Assembly: GCA_028554795.2 (NCBI GenBank)
Contig: CM068825.1
Span: 160,143,398-160,207,397 of the forward strand
DNA length: 64,000 bases
Reading direction: 5' to 3'
DNA from: Sinohyriopsis cumingii
Lineage: Eukaryota; Mollusca; Bivalvia; Unionida; Unionidae
Shown piece after piece: positions 50,801 to 62,449 of this stretch. Under the pieces are notes generated by a model. That model was not told where the DNA came from. It worked only from the letters and a program-made list of their open reading frames with translations, and did no database searches. Every line of letters starts with the position of its first letter. Positions within the stretch are counted from its first letter, which is position 1. The position numbers and the translations under genes were made by a program.

Positions 50801-53800
50801 GTAAGTCTCTGCCATAAGGAGTTGAAGGTTCCTATAACAGCAAAAATTCGGGTGTTCGAGAGCATAGAGAAGACAGTTCAGTATGCTAAAATGCTAGAAA
50901 AGGCAGGTTGTCAGGTAAATATAAACTAGTTATTTAACTATTTGTCCATCTAACACATAAGCAGAACATTAGAAAATAAAGCCTCTGATTCCATCCTTCC
51001 TGAAATGATGAAAAAATGTATCTTTCCATCGTGTATGTTAAGGGAAGTAACTCTTAAAAAAATACCTCCCCTTACCCCATCTAGGTCACCTCCTGTATAC
51101 TGGATGTCTACCAGTTCAAACTATTGCTTGGCAACAGCACTTTGATGTTCCTTCTGACAGAATTGGAAATTATCAAATTTTTCAAGCCATTGTTGCACAG
51201 ATGTTTGGGATTTAGACTAATTGTCATTTTGAGTTTTTTAATATAATTTTGGGGTAAATTTATTCACATTTAGCAAGTGATAATGAACTAGCTTTTTGAC
51301 TTATAACTCATGCATTTTGTTGTTGATATCATGTGACTATTGGACTTCCAATGCCATTGTGTGAGAGTTGTGAAGTCATGTGACTGTTATAACAAATGGC
51401 GAGTACTGGGTCAGGTTTCATCTACACCAAGTTTTGTCTAGTCTGTCAGCGGATTAAAGACATAACGATTATAAAACTTGCCATTTTTGAGAAAATAAAT
51501 AATTTTCCTATCGATTTCATGTAGCTATAAGTCGATATAACATAATTTAAAATTGCTAGGCCCATTGGTAAGCTATCTTACGGTGGCAGCAGATTCCAAA
51601 TTTTTTATATGTAATTGCTCTGAACCCACACTCCATCCTAAATGTCCAAATGTGAAAAATGGTGTTGGAATTTTCGGAGGAAATCCGAATTAGAAAATTC
51701 TGAATCTCTGAGCTGAACTTTGGTGCGAAACTACTACACAGTGACATGTAGCTTGAAGCATTGGTTTCATATCTTAAATAGAATGCAGGAGAAATGGGAA
51801 ATTGTCTTCCATTTTCTTATATATCAAGAAACGATAAGAGCCCATGTATCAGTAGAGGTTTTGGGACTGGTTTATTGAACTACAAGAAGACAAGTTGATT
51901 TTACAGAAAATTCAGTCCTTGTTTATACAACAGTATATAATTTTGAAGGTCTTTTGTCAAAATTTATATCAATCCTTTTGTAAATGTCTTTAAATAATGG
52001 AATTTTAAACCAAATTGTCTTAAAGAGTTTATGTTGGTTGAAAAATCTTGTTTGAGATTTTATTGGCACATATAAATTCAGGGTTAAACTTTTTTCGTTA
52101 CAAGATAAGATTCTAATACTTTGTATTTATTTTTATTATTTTTTCTTCATACTGTGATAGTAAATGTTTACTTTGTATAACATGCACATATATTACTCTA
52201 AAATTCTTTAGAATTAATGGTTTGGAAAGTCTTGAAAGAGTAACATCTTCAGATTTGGAAAATGCATGTTTTATATTCCAAAATGTTCTTTAATTCCATT
52301 CAGTAATGGTCATATGTTAACCTTGAAAAAATTAATTTCATCTTGGATAAAACCTGGAAAAGACCTGGAAATTTATATTTAGAAAAGCATGGGAACCATG
52401 TTTTAAACACCTTGTTTCCCAAGTGGAACCTTTTCTGGGTCTTGATATAGCTCAAATTAACCAAAGTCTGAGGACTGTCTTTAGCTTCACTGAAGCTACT
52501 ATGTTATAGTTGTTTCCTGATAGCTCTAGCTACAGCATACAGGGTGAATGAACAGCATGCCTAGCCCTGTGGACCTGAATTACCTCTAGTTCTGTTTTTA
52601 CAGTTGTTCTGTGTGGTGACTTTGTCACCAAGAATCGGTTGCAGTCCAAAAATAATCAATTCATACAAAACTGCATAATCTGGTTTGGGATTTTAACTGA
52701 GGCACATGGAGGGGTGCAACACAAAACAATGAATGCATAATGAAGATACCATCTTACGAACTTCTAGCAATTTTAATAAGTCTTCATTTGTAGTGTTGTT
52801 GAGTCTTTTGGCTGGAATGCACAATTGATTTTCTGGAGTTTCTGTTAGTGTTGTTGAGTCTTTTGGCTGGAATGCACAGTTGACTTTCTGGAGTATCTAT
52901 TTACGTGATATGACAAAAGATGAGAGTTGATACTAGTGGCTGCCAAGATAATCAACAAGCCCAGTTCAGGCATGAGATATATAGTTTATCTAGATCTACA
53001 CAGGAAACAAATTTTGGTAAAGCAGCACACGTCTCCCAACCTATTGAAGCTGGCTTTCACAATAATTGAATTCATATTTTTCCATTTGTGCTGCCTTCAT
53101 TTTAGGAGAAAAGTTTATCCATTATTGAGGACAAGGACATGTTGCCCCTTAAAGTGTGACTGGTAGATGTTGGATGCTCATGCATTTCCTCCCATATTTA
53201 CCTTTTCTCTTAAAGATAAATGTGATCGGATTATACATGACGGAAAATGGACATTTGTTGATAAATTGTATCACCAAGAATCCTTACCTGATAATAAGCA
53301 CTCCTCCCACCCATCTCCACAAGTGCTAGCCTCCTTGTTGGTGGTTTTGCTCAAGCATAAACTGGTAAACATCTTGTTATATGTGTGGCCAGCTAGTGGA
53401 GCCAAGGGGAGTTAATAATACAAGTTACTTCCACACACACATACATATAATAATAATAATAATAATGAGGACTTTGTATAGCACCTAATCTTTAGAAGCT
53501 CTTAGCACTTTACAACATTAGACAACACCTATAAGATAAAAAAAAAAAACATATAATGATATGATTACAAAAACAAACACCACGAAATTAGAAAACATAA
53601 AAAACATGCTGAGAATATTTAAGATAGGAAACATTGTTAGGTCTTTAAGTTTGTTCTTGCAGTCGAAATAAGTGAGTTTTGAGAGCACTCTTGAATGGGG
53701 ATCACTGTGTCTTTGTGTCTCAGTTCAGTGGGCAATTCATTCCACGTTGCTGGGCCTGGTATGCAAAATAACACTGTCCATATGACTCTGTTTTCAAATA

Positions 53801-56800
53801 GGGAATAATGAGTATACGATTGTCAGAAGAGGAGCATATGTATCTTGCGGGTGTGTACACATGGGTGAGGTTGGATAGGTATGTTGGACAGTGAAACGTA
53901 GCACAGAGAACACATTTTGTGCTTGATTCTTGTTAGAATGGATAGCCATTGTAGGGTACAGAGCAGCAGGGAGGTGTGCTCTGATCATAGTACTCTAAGT
54001 ATGATCCGAGCAGCTGTGTTTTGAAGTTTCTGGAGCAGGTATTGAGATGAACCAGAGAGAATTGAGTTACAATAGTCCAGTCTTGAAAGTACTTATGAAC
54101 ACACAAGTGTTTTAGTGGCATCAACTGAAAGATATTTGCAAATTGAGCTGATGCGCCTCAGCTCAAGATATGCAGCCTATATGGGGGGGGGGTGGAGTTA
54201 GGATTCAGGTGGTAAATCTTATTTCCTGGAGAATCATAAATTAGTTTTTCAGTGTGTCCAAGGCAGCAGACTGCAGTTCTCGCAAATGGTATTAAAATTA
54301 TATTGCCTGATTGTAGTTTACTTGCTAACATAAATGTATGAGAGCATGTTTAGAATAATTTAAGGCCACTTGGTTTATTTCAGTTACTGGCAGTTCATGG
54401 AAGGCGAAAGGAACAGAAAGGCAAGCTGACCTGTTTAGCTAGCTGGGAACATATCAAGGCTGTTAAGTAAGCATAAATCAAATTTCTGTCAAAAATGAGA
54501 TGTATCTCGTTCTTACAAACACTTTGTGTATTTGTCTTCATTGTTTACTGTTATGTTACAAACTTCAGATACTTTCAGAGGTCTTGAAAATACTTAATCA
54601 CATGTATTTGAATTCAGTTTTTTTATACCTGGGACGCAGAAAATCACACAGGAGTCATTTGTATGTAAACAATGGCCCGGTGGCAAATTCAAAGGCTTGT
54701 CGGTCCTGCTGCAACCACCTGCTGAGTGGGAAATTATGTTGATCTATTAATCATTTAGCTGTGCTGATATTTACAATGACTGTAAGGCCCCCAGATGTAC
54801 ATGTCATTATAAAAGTTGTTATGAGTCTATGCTTTTAAAATAAGTAACAGAAAAGAGTGAAAGACAACAAGCTTTGTAAAATTTACCAAATAATTTATTT
54901 CTCTAGAATACAAAGTGAGAATGAGAAAGAGAACTTGTGGTATTGTGAATTAAATCCCAAACTATTTCAAGAATTACAGACACAAGTCCAAATAACTTAA
55001 AGTCCTGAATTAAACTCAGTACAAGTCCAGAATAAATCCAGAAACTGACGGTGATGATATTTCTGTTATAGCTCCTAGTTGAATCAAAGAAATGTAATTT
55101 CCAGGGAATGCCTCTATCGAAGAATTTTATCAGAGCACTTTTGAATTTCCAGAGAAAATAATCACTTGAATTCAGTAATTTAAAGAAATAAAATTCATCC
55201 CAACAGGACACAACATAATACATCTTGAAAGTACTAGTTGTTAAAGCATGAATGATAAAATCCTCTCAGGTACAGTGTATATCATTCTCTAATTGACCTC
55301 AATTCACAATTAACATTATATAAAAAAAAAACATTACCTCATTGAAAATTACCTTCTAGAATGATCCTGGTGTTTACAAAATAAAAACAATAACCTGTCA
55401 ATTTCACTTAGGAAATTCCAAAACCTTGACCCAAATAAACATATATACTTATCTTTTTAATAATAATACTGATTTTAAACCCATACACATACATAATAAT
55501 TTAGCTATATATTAGTTGTTTACAAGGAATAAAATAAAAAAAGTCAATTTGGGTCAAGCAGAAATGAAGTCAATTTTGGACAAGGTCAAGTCCAACATAT
55601 AATGTTAAATTACAGTAGCATGTAATGAAATTTAAAAAAAACTAAAACAAACCCTTACAAACAAAGCAAATTAAATATACATAACAGAGTACATCAAAGA
55701 ACATGATGCAATAGCTGGAGAGCAAGTTTAAAGACTATGGGTGGGACATGATCCCACATGTCTGCAGCATGATGCCTCATTGTGCGACATCACTAAAAAC
55801 TGCCATGCTGCAGACATTGTAGCGACATGACTGAAGAATTGTTGTAGCTACATGAAAAACCCAAATCACATACACAGTATTTTTATGTTTTCAGCTTTGT
55901 CCCGAGTTCCAACATCAGTTGACTTGCTAATCAAGAAAAATGAAGCAGCAATCAAACTCCTATCACAGTTTGGTGGAATAGCTGACTTATTGGGTGGTGT
56001 CTCAGATAATTGCTGGCTCCAAATGTCAGTAGACTTTTCATATGTCTGCCATCAAATTTTAGTTGAAGATTCTATGAAATACACACTCCAATGTTCCACA
56101 TAGACACCCAGCAAAAGACAGAAGCATTGGAGCCCTTTGAAAGTCAAAACCTTTACGTATGGATGGACTGTCAGTCCTTGAATGACACACAACAGTTGGT
56201 CTGGAACATTGTGGCAGTAGGCTTTGTGTTGGACTTAGTCTCAATGACAGTACTCCAACAAGCAAAAAAAACCAGTTCATCCTCTCTTATTTCAACTTTC
56301 CACAGTACATGCTCCCCAATGCCTTAGCGACAAATCTTCAGCTGGCAGAATAGATCAGATATCACTGATCACGGGGTGGGGGTGGAGAGAAGAATTCTAT
56401 TTTTTGCTTTCAAATGGGAAAATTTGCCACCACGATCAGTGGAATTGACAGGTTGTTTCAGAGGGCCTCAGTATCACATTCAGCACCCTTCCATTATCTA
56501 GGACCCCTTCATCTTCAGGCATTCACAAAGACTAATTCAAAGCAGACCAATGCAGCAAGAAATCAAGTCTTCCCTTGAAAAGGGCAGTAGTGATCATTCA
56601 CAATCACAAGGTTTTTTTGCAAGACTTCCTGGTCCAAGAGGCCATTGGCACTTATTGACCAGTAACAGATCTAATTACTCTCAATCTTTTCTTCTGCGCA
56701 CCATGGTCAAAATGCAAATGCCAAAGTGGGTTTTAGATGCCATTATTGAGGGAGAATTAACTATCATTGTAGAGGTGCAAGATATGTATCAACATGTCAT

Positions 56801-59800
56801 AATTCATAAATCATCCTCGAAATAATTGTGGCTCACCTTAAGATGTTTTACAAGTTCTGGCCACTTTCAGACTTGATATCTGTTCATAGTTCTTCATGTG
56901 TATTATCGTCCAAATGATGGCTTATTTCTGGAATATCTCCATGCTTGTGATATCCAGTTACCTGAACAGCATTCGTCAAAAACACCAGGTGAGTTATATT
57001 TTAAGGTATGACATTAAATCCCTTGTTATGCACCTCCTCAGCAATGGATTACTTGTCAACAATGAGACATATGATGTCATACCATCTCAACATTTACCCA
57101 GTATGTCTCCTTCAGAAACACCCGTTGAAAATCAGTTCAGTGGTAGAATCATCCTGGCACAGAACACAGTCTCTGAGCAAGAGAACTCTTTTGCCTATGG
57201 TGGTTACCCAGTGTGGCAGTGCACCTCATTGTCCTAGGTCACCTATTCATGAGGCCATTACAAATAATACTGTTGTCCCAATGGAGGCCAAAACTTTGCT
57301 TCTTGGAGCACACAATGCCAGTTCCCATGCATGTGAAGTCCCATCTCAGGAAAAAGGAGCACCTCATTTGGCATGTGTTTGGTGTTCCCTTGCAGGTACA
57401 ATCTCTGAAGTTGACAGTTTGTACAGATGTGAGCACAATGGGCTGGGGTGTCATTCCAGGGGGCTACTGGACAGTGGCTCACTCTGGACTGTCTCTTGCA
57501 TATCAATATCTTGGAGATGAAGGTCATAAGGAAAGCATTTCATCAGAGAAGCTGCATGGATTAGGCATTTGCATTGTATCCAACAACTCCACTGGTGATT
57601 TATATTAGAAAGCAAGGGGGGAAACCAGATCTCTAGACCTCTGCATCTTTGTTTCAGATTTTATAAGATGGTGTAATCATCAACAAATCCACATACAAGT
57701 TCATCATACTCTGAGCAGACTAGATGTACTGGCAAACTTGCTGTCCTTAAAGAATCAACTAATATAAATGAAATGGTCACTTCATCTCTCGGTGTTCAGT
57801 CGCACATGTACTCACTGGGATTGATCACAGGTGGATCTGTATGCATCAAAGTAGAATGCCAAGCTTCCAACTTTTGTCTCACCAGCCCCAGATGTGAAGA
57901 CCTGGGCAGTCATTGCTCTTTCTATAGATTGGAACAAACTGCATGCATATGCTTACCTTCCAACTCCACTGATTCCAAAATTGCTACAAAAAGTTAGCGA
58001 ATCACAGTGTGGAATCATCCTGATTTCTCTCTGCAAATGGGAAAAATCATTGATCAACAGCTTGTTAAATCTTGCAGCAAAAATCCCAATGAAAATAGAG
58101 ATATTTCCTCATCTGTTCAAGCAAACAGGATGTATGAGATTTCAGATGAATTCAAAGCTGCTGAACATGCACATTTTAGTCATATTAAACAAGTGATGAA
58201 GGGAATCATTTGAGTGAGAAGGTGCCTCCACATTGATAGCCTATGAGGGCATGTGTAAAATTTCTATAAATGATGTAAGTATGAACATGTTTCTCTGATT
58301 TTGGTATTGGTACCTCAGATAGCTAACTTTCTTACTTTAGTTTTTTGAAGAGAAACAGTTAGCTCCAGTTGTGATAAAAAGCTACCATTTGACAATATGT
58401 GATATATTGCATCAGTACAGAAGAGAGGATATAGGACGGAGCAAAACCCTCTCTGATCTTCTTTTAAATTTTAATTTTACATGTACAGAGGTTTTAGCTG
58501 TGCCCAAAGTGAAATCTACCTCTTGCATAAGACCTGCTTCCTACTTGTTCGCAGGCAGAATCAGCATGCTTTGTCAGTTGACCTGAACCTCTTAACAATT
58601 CTGACAGGATGGGTCAGTGTCAGTCATGGTGGCTTCTGCTTTCATTGCCAAGAACAGGCACCTGCTCCTTTGCAGTCAGCCTTTTAGGGTGAAACCTCTT
58701 TCTAACTTAAACCTATCAACCAGTGGTCATCTACAGGACCCAGTGAAGTGATGCCTGAAAAGAACCCAAGTCGGTGCAGAGAGGGAGGTCACATCTGTTC
58801 TTACTCCTGAAAGGTGGAAAAGACAATATCACAATGCATATTGTCATCTTGAATAAGATGGGTGGATTTTGTTTGAGCTGATATATTTTATTTTCTGTAT
58901 CTCAAGATATTTTTTTTATAAAAAATATAATGGATATAAATGGTTTTATTTTCTTATAAATAAGAGTGAGATATTTTTCCAGCTGTTGACAAGGCATACA
59001 TTTTAAAAAACAGAAGCACTGGGACCCCCTATGACAGAACATTATATCATTGGTCCCTAACATATTTGCAGTATATTATGGTATTATTGCAGTTATGTTC
59101 ATAAATAATGGAGTATACTGCAGTACAAAATTTTTGAAGGTACTCAGCTGTATTGGGTATGCTCTCCCAGGAGTAAGGGAATGTAACTCCATCCACATTG
59201 TACCTACTCTCCTAAGATATTATGATTGAGTAACATATTGGAAGAAGAAACCAATTTTTATAGTAATATATGTTTCTTAGATAATACTTACCAGATCATA
59301 ATACACTGCTCCGGTGGCCTAGTGGTTAGAGTGTCTGCCTCAGATGCAGGAGGTTGTGGGTTCGATCCCTGGCCAAGTCGTACTAAAGACTTTCAAAAAT
59401 GGTACTATGATTGAGTAACATATTGGAAGAAGAAACCAGTTTTTATAGTAATATATGTTTCTTAGATAATACTTACCAGATCATAATAAAATGCTCTGGT
59501 GGCCTAGTGGTTAGAGTATCCACCTGAGATGCAGGAGGTCGTGGGATCGATCCCCGACCAAGTCATACTGAAGACTTACAAAAATGGTACTAACAGCTGC
59601 CTTGCTTGGCGCTCAGCATTAAGAGGTTAGTGTTAGGACTGGTTGGCCTGGTGTCAGGATAATGTGTCTGGGTGGGACATCATGCTACATGTCTACGGCA
59701 TGATGCCCCGGTGCTAGACATCACTATAAACTGTCATCACACTGCAGACATCTTAGCGATATGACTGAAAAATTGCTAAAGCTATGTTAAAAATCCAAAT

Positions 59801-62449
59801 CACACACACACACATCCCCCAGATCATAATACTGACACATCCTCCCAGCTTCCCCACAGTTACATCCTCCCAGGTGAGCATGCATTCTGACCCAGTAATA
59901 AATGAAGTACACAAAAGAATTGGTACCAATTTCTATATCACAGGGAGATCACTCTCTCTGGCTAACACATATATAGCCAGACACCCTTTAGCTCCGTTAG
60001 CTAAAACTTGAGCTGAGAGGGCAGGATTTGCAAGGAAGTGGTAGTACTCCTAAGGTATTATGATTGGAAGATTATTATTTATGAAACAAATTTTATTTGA
60101 AAAATTGGTTCTTATGGAAGAGTTACAGTTTTTCTAACTATAGATTCATCTCCATTGAATGGTATGGGTGGAATGTAGGAGGAGCAGGGGTTTATGTACA
60201 TGGGCAAATTGCTCATTATTCCTTTAGTTTCTTTAATTTGAACAGAATATATTTATAACTTTTTTACATGCAAGACTACTCCTTTTAAAGCAGTGCAGTA
60301 AAAAAAAATAGTTTTGTCAACCTAGTTTGTTCGCTAGGTGTTCCAAAAACTATTTACAAAATAATTAGATGTTTTGCATGTATGTATAAATGGCTGAATT
60401 ACTTTCTACTATAATAGTTAGGGGCCCCGAGTGGCTGAGTGGTCTAAAGCGCTCACTGTTCCGGATCACTGCCATCTCACCTCTGTCTGCATGGGTTCGA
60501 GTCCAAGGCTCGGCTAGCGTGGGTACGTGGGAAAGCCTGCCAGTAGCTTCTCGTGGGTCGGTGGTTCTTCCCTGAGTTTTCCAGGGTTCTTCCTCCACCA
60601 GTTATACTGGCTGCCATGTATAGCCTATCTTGTGCTGAAAAAAGGCGTTAAACCCTAGAACAACTATAATAGTTATTGATCTAACTATGATTAGAATGTG
60701 ACATTTAAGATTTTATTATTTTTGTTTAGTTTGGAAATTAAACATTTGCATGCTCAAGTACCGTTATTTACAACATGGATTGAAATTAATATATACAGTA
60801 AAACCTTTCTACAATGGCCACTCACAGGAAAATGCAAAACTGACCTTTGTGCACAGGTGACTTCTGTACAAAGGTTCACCTATTAAAATTTGAACAAATA
60901 CCAAATATAATTATCATTGTTATCAGTAATAGTAGTAATAATGTTATTAATATTAGTACTATTACTATTACAATCACTGGTCCGGTGGCCTAAGTGTTTA
61001 GAGCGTCTGCCCCAGATATGGGAGGTCATGGGTTCAAACCACTGCCATGTCATACCAAAGACTTACAAAAATGGTACTAACAGCTGCATCACTTGGTGCT
61101 CAGCATTAAGAGGTTATTATTAGGACTGGTCAGCCTGGTGTCAGGATAATGTGACTGGGTGGGACATCATCCTACATGTCTGTGTCATGATGCCCCAGTG
61201 TTAGACATCTCTATAAACTGCCACACTGCAGACATTGTAGCGATATGATTGAACATTTTTTAAATTACATGAAAAATCCAAATCACACACATTATTAAAA
61301 TATGAAGATTTTTTTAATGTGAACTGTTCAACAGCATCATAATATACACATATATTTGGTTTACTCCTAAATTTATGTTCCACACATTATTACTGTATCC
61401 CAGTCACATTAACCTAGGCTATAAATTAACTGATCACTGACATTTAATAATCACTGATCTTAGTATGTTTTCTGCACCATGACAAAACAAAAATTTCACT
61501 ACTGATTAACAACTTAGATATGACTTTTAAACATAGGACTGACTCATTGGTTTGCAAAATTGCACAAGTTTAACTTGGAAATAGCTTTTTGAATTGAATA
61601 AAAATCGTTTTAAGCCAGTTGTTCAAATTGATGAGATAAAAAGACAGTTGGCCTATGTGAAATGTCTGTAATGAACAGGAAATCAAAAGAAGTCATATGT
61701 AGCTATTCTTTATGATGTATTTACTAAAACTGTGCCTGTCTTTACAGGTAATTGAATGACCCCAGTCCCAAATTAAAAGGGATGTAATTCATATCTCTTG
61801 TTTAAGACAAACTTTTTCTTAAGAGATAGCTTTTATTTTCTTGGCCAAATAAATGAAGATTATGAACTATACATGTCACACTGGCAGAGAAGGTGACTTT
61901 GATTTCTAAAACAATTGCTTTGATCCTGATGATAAAAACTGCATTGCATTCAAACTTGATAAATTTACACCTTTGAGTGACATTGTCCACATGGCTGAAG
62001 TAAAAATACAAGCAAGATGAGAAAGTTTTAAACATTATTCACATGGTATTCATTTCTCTAAATAAGTCTTCTTCATGTAGCAATAGAAAATTAGTCTGTG
62101 TAGATGGGGCAGTCACTGTAGAATTGTGCCATTGATCACTTGAGGCCAAGTAAAACCATTGTTTGGTTTGGAAACACCTGGCTGCTTACCACAGAAAACA
62201 AGTGAGCATTACATATGACACATTTAGATGAGAACTTTTGCTTTAGATGAAATTAGAATAGTCATTTCAAACAGGTGACTTCTGAGTAATGGTGACAGTT
62301 AGGACAGGTTTGACTGTATTTAAATCAGTTTTAATGCATTTCCAGGGAGAATGTTAGTATACCTGTCTTTGCTAATGGTAATATCCAGTATCTGCCTGAT
62401 GTCGAGAGATGTATGAAGGAGACTGGTGTTGATGGAGTCATGATTGCAG
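42405..62449 (+). CDS. DUS1L: DUS1L: tRNA-dihydrouridine synthase 1-like, N-terminal half in five exons
   Basis: FMN- and NADPH-dependent enzyme of the Dus family, which reduces uridines in the tRNA D-loop; the Dus1 class acts on U16/U17. Exons: 42405-42635, 44587-44746, 50802-50914, 54384-54466 and 62346-62449. All borders are AG/GT and the split codons I131 and K196 are restored. The 230 visible residues follow human DUS1L colinearly: [12 protein letters not shown] near residue 22, DINLGCPQ with the catalytic Cys at about residue 106, KIRVF at 145, [10 protein letters not shown] at 172 and PVFANGNIQ at 202, the last two being FMN phosphate-binding stretches. The vertebrate protein is about 470 residues, so the second half is past the right edge. 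No inactivating change is seen. The introns (2.0, 6.1, 3.5 and 7.9 kb) are filled with transposon relics. Confidence 0.95.
44587..44746 (+). CDS. DUS1L: DUS1L exon with catalytic cysteine loop
   Basis: Acceptor TTCTTCAG, donor GTAAGT. It encodes [20 protein letters not shown], then [20 protein letters not shown] and [13 protein letters not shown] plus one base. The Cys of NLGCP is the family's general acid that protonates the substrate uracil, and GHYGAFL is the conserved loop after it. The donor is followed within 25 bp by a (TA)n microsatellite (44770-44828), an unusual setting for a splice site. Confidence 0.94.
44770..44828. repeat. (TA)n microsatellite next to a DUS1L donor
   Basis: About 29 TA units, starting 24 bp after the splice donor at 44747. 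Confidence 0.98.
45735..45812. repeat. Imperfect inverted repeat, about 26-bp arms
   Basis: TTTTTCGTGTGGGCACAGCT..TTCAT and its complement ATGAAAGCTGTGTCCACAAG..AAAAAT enclose an AT-rich loop of about 26 bases. Three arm mismatches. Possibly a small MITE in DUS1L intron 2. Confidence 0.75.
47280..49820 (+). mobile_element. DIRS-like retrotransposon copy 2, split by a hAT-like insertion
   Basis: Plus-strand frames after 48270 give [17 protein letters not shown] (RT thumb side), [18 protein letters not shown] (RNase H), [13 protein letters not shown], and [16 protein letters not shown]-like sequence up to 48860, then a recombinase part at 49180-49480 ([32 protein letters not shown]). Many stops. 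The 3' end (49565-49815) matches the tail of copy 3 (TATGATTGAGTAATATATTT, GGGAGATCACTCT). The upstream limit is uncertain because the H2 transposon interrupts it. It lies in DUS1L intron 2 in the same sense as the gene. Confidence 0.78.
47455..48245 (+). mobile_element. hAT-like transposon H2, 0.79 kb, relative of H1
   Basis: The ends AGACTTGCCAACAC and inverted AGACCTGCCAACCC match the H1 ends. The flanks TGATCTCC and GGATCTCC agree in 7 of 8 bases. Inside, the plus-strand ORF at 47873-48121 contains [20 protein letters not shown], which resembles the C-terminal half of a BED-type zinc finger (SHGG..DV.RH...K.H) found at the N-terminus of many hAT transposases. Confidence 0.75.
50802..50914 (+). 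CDS. DUS1L: DUS1L exon with KIRVF core strand
   Basis: The acceptor TTGTTTTGTAG ends at 50801 and the donor is GTAAAT at 50915. TA completes Ile131, then [20 protein letters not shown] and [17 protein letters not shown]. This matches the human stretch HEKLSVPVTCKIRVF and QMLEKAGCQ. The Lys-Ile-Arg strand is part of the TIM-barrel FMN site. Confidence 0.94.
52790..52905. repeat. Tandem duplication, about 55-bp unit
   Basis: AGTGTTGTTGAGTCTTTTGG then CTGGAATGCACAATTGATTT occurs twice with four changes. Confidence 0.9.
53443..54135 (-). mobile_element. CR1/L2-type LINE 3' end
   Basis: Read on the minus strand from 54124: [20 protein letters not shown] (family [16 protein letters not shown]), then in neighbouring frames [27 protein letters not shown], and finally [20 protein letters not shown] followed by [13 protein letters not shown]. 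This is the C-terminal signature of CR1/L2 elements (APSVWNSLP..LR...S...FK..LK..L). The 3' UTR ends in (ATT)n, the usual L2-type tail, at 53448-53466. Frameshifted and dead; in DUS1L intron 3 in antisense. Confidence 0.85.
54384..54466 (+). CDS. DUS1L: DUS1L exon with HGR motif
   Basis: The acceptor TTATTTCAG ends at 54383 and the donor GTAAGC starts at 54467. It encodes [20 protein letters not shown] then WEHIKAV, ending in AA. The VHGR..EQKG stretch is the conserved tRNA/FMN contact region of Dus enzymes. The exon lies between the CR1/L2 LINE end (to about 54135) and an unclassified dispersed repeat (from about 54885). Confidence 0.94.
54885..55240 (+). repeat. Dispersed repeat R1, copy 5
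   Basis: GTGAATTAAATCCCAAACTA followed by TTTCAAGAATTACAGACACA and AGTCCAAATAAC aligns with 38035-38100. Confidence 0.5.
55737..55876 (+). mobile_element. SINE family B, 3' part only
   Basis: GGGTGGGACATGATCCCACA and TGTCTGCAGCATGATGCCTC, then GCAGACATTGTAGCGACATG and the ATCACATACACA tail. The tRNA-like half is absent: a 5'-truncated copy. Confidence 0.85.
59221..59590. repeat. 185-bp tandem duplication through DIRS tail and SINE B
   Basis: 59221-59405 and 59406-59590 are consecutive copies, each running from TATGATTGAGTAACATATTG to AAAATGGTAC, with about a dozen differences. The first copy therefore ends in a half SINE. Confidence 0.9.
59489..59818 (+). mobile_element. SINE family B, full length
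   Basis: It starts at ATGCTCTGGTGGCCTAGTGG, with B-box GGGATCGATCCCC, and ends in a (CA)n tail. The target-site duplication CCAGATCATAATA is at 59476-59488 and 59819-59831. The insertion is into the tail of DIRS-like copy 3. Confidence 0.92.
60421..60662 (+). mobile_element. SINE family A, best-preserved copy
   Basis: GGGGCCCCGAGTGGCTGAGT then GGTCTAAAGCGCTC, B-box GGGTTCGAGTCC, tail GTTAAACCCTAGAACA. The 13-bp target-site duplication ACTATAATAGTTA is at 60408-60420 and 60663-60675. Confidence 0.95.
60796..62316. mobile_element. Tigger-like non-autonomous element carrying a SINE
   Basis: The left end CAGTAAAACCTTTCTACAAT and inverted right end CAGTCAAACCTGTCCTAACT are related to each other and to the 1626-3410 element; TA flanks both ends (60794-60795, 62317-62318). 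Subterminal CAGGTGACTTCTG occurs near both ends. No transposase is seen inside. SINE B at 60976-61292 lies within. It ends 29 bp upstream of a DUS1L exon. Confidence 0.65.
60976..61292 (+). mobile_element. SINE family B, full length
   Basis: CTGGTCCGGTGGCCTAAGTG at the start, B-box GGGTTCAAACC, body and 3' part as in the other copies, tail AATCACACACATT. No clear target-site duplication. Confidence 0.88.
62346..62449 (+). CDS. DUS1L: DUS1L exon with FMN-binding NGN motif
   Basis: The acceptor TTTCCAG ends at 62345 and the donor GTGGGT starts at 62450. G completes Lys196, then [20 protein letters not shown] and [14 protein letters not shown] plus G. The family continues AEGNLHNPALF; the next exon should begin with two bases completing Glu and was not seen before the right edge. 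The NGNI turn binds the FMN phosphate. Confidence 0.94.

Larger units (their letters stand above)
56090..60060 (+). mobile_element. DIRS-like retrotransposon copy 3 in DUS1L intron 4
   Basis: Plus-strand blocks run in family order. RT N-terminus at 56550-56825 ([20 protein letters not shown]). RT middle at 57040-57110 ([16 protein letters not shown]). RNase H at 57213-57608 ([20 protein letters not shown] and [20 protein letters not shown]). KLPTF-type region at about 57860-57990 ([20 protein letters not shown]). Recombinase side at 58330-58480 ([33 protein letters not shown]). Frameshifts and stops throughout. The 3' end (59221 onward and 59819-60060) matches copy 2, but is interrupted by a SINE and a tandem duplication. 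Same sense as DUS1L. Confidence 0.82.

Noticed and set aside
52927-53415. Two consecutive plus-strand ORFs in DUS1L intron 3, considered as extra DUS1L exons
   Set aside because: No similarity to the family between the AGCQ and LLAVHGR blocks, which join in phase without them.
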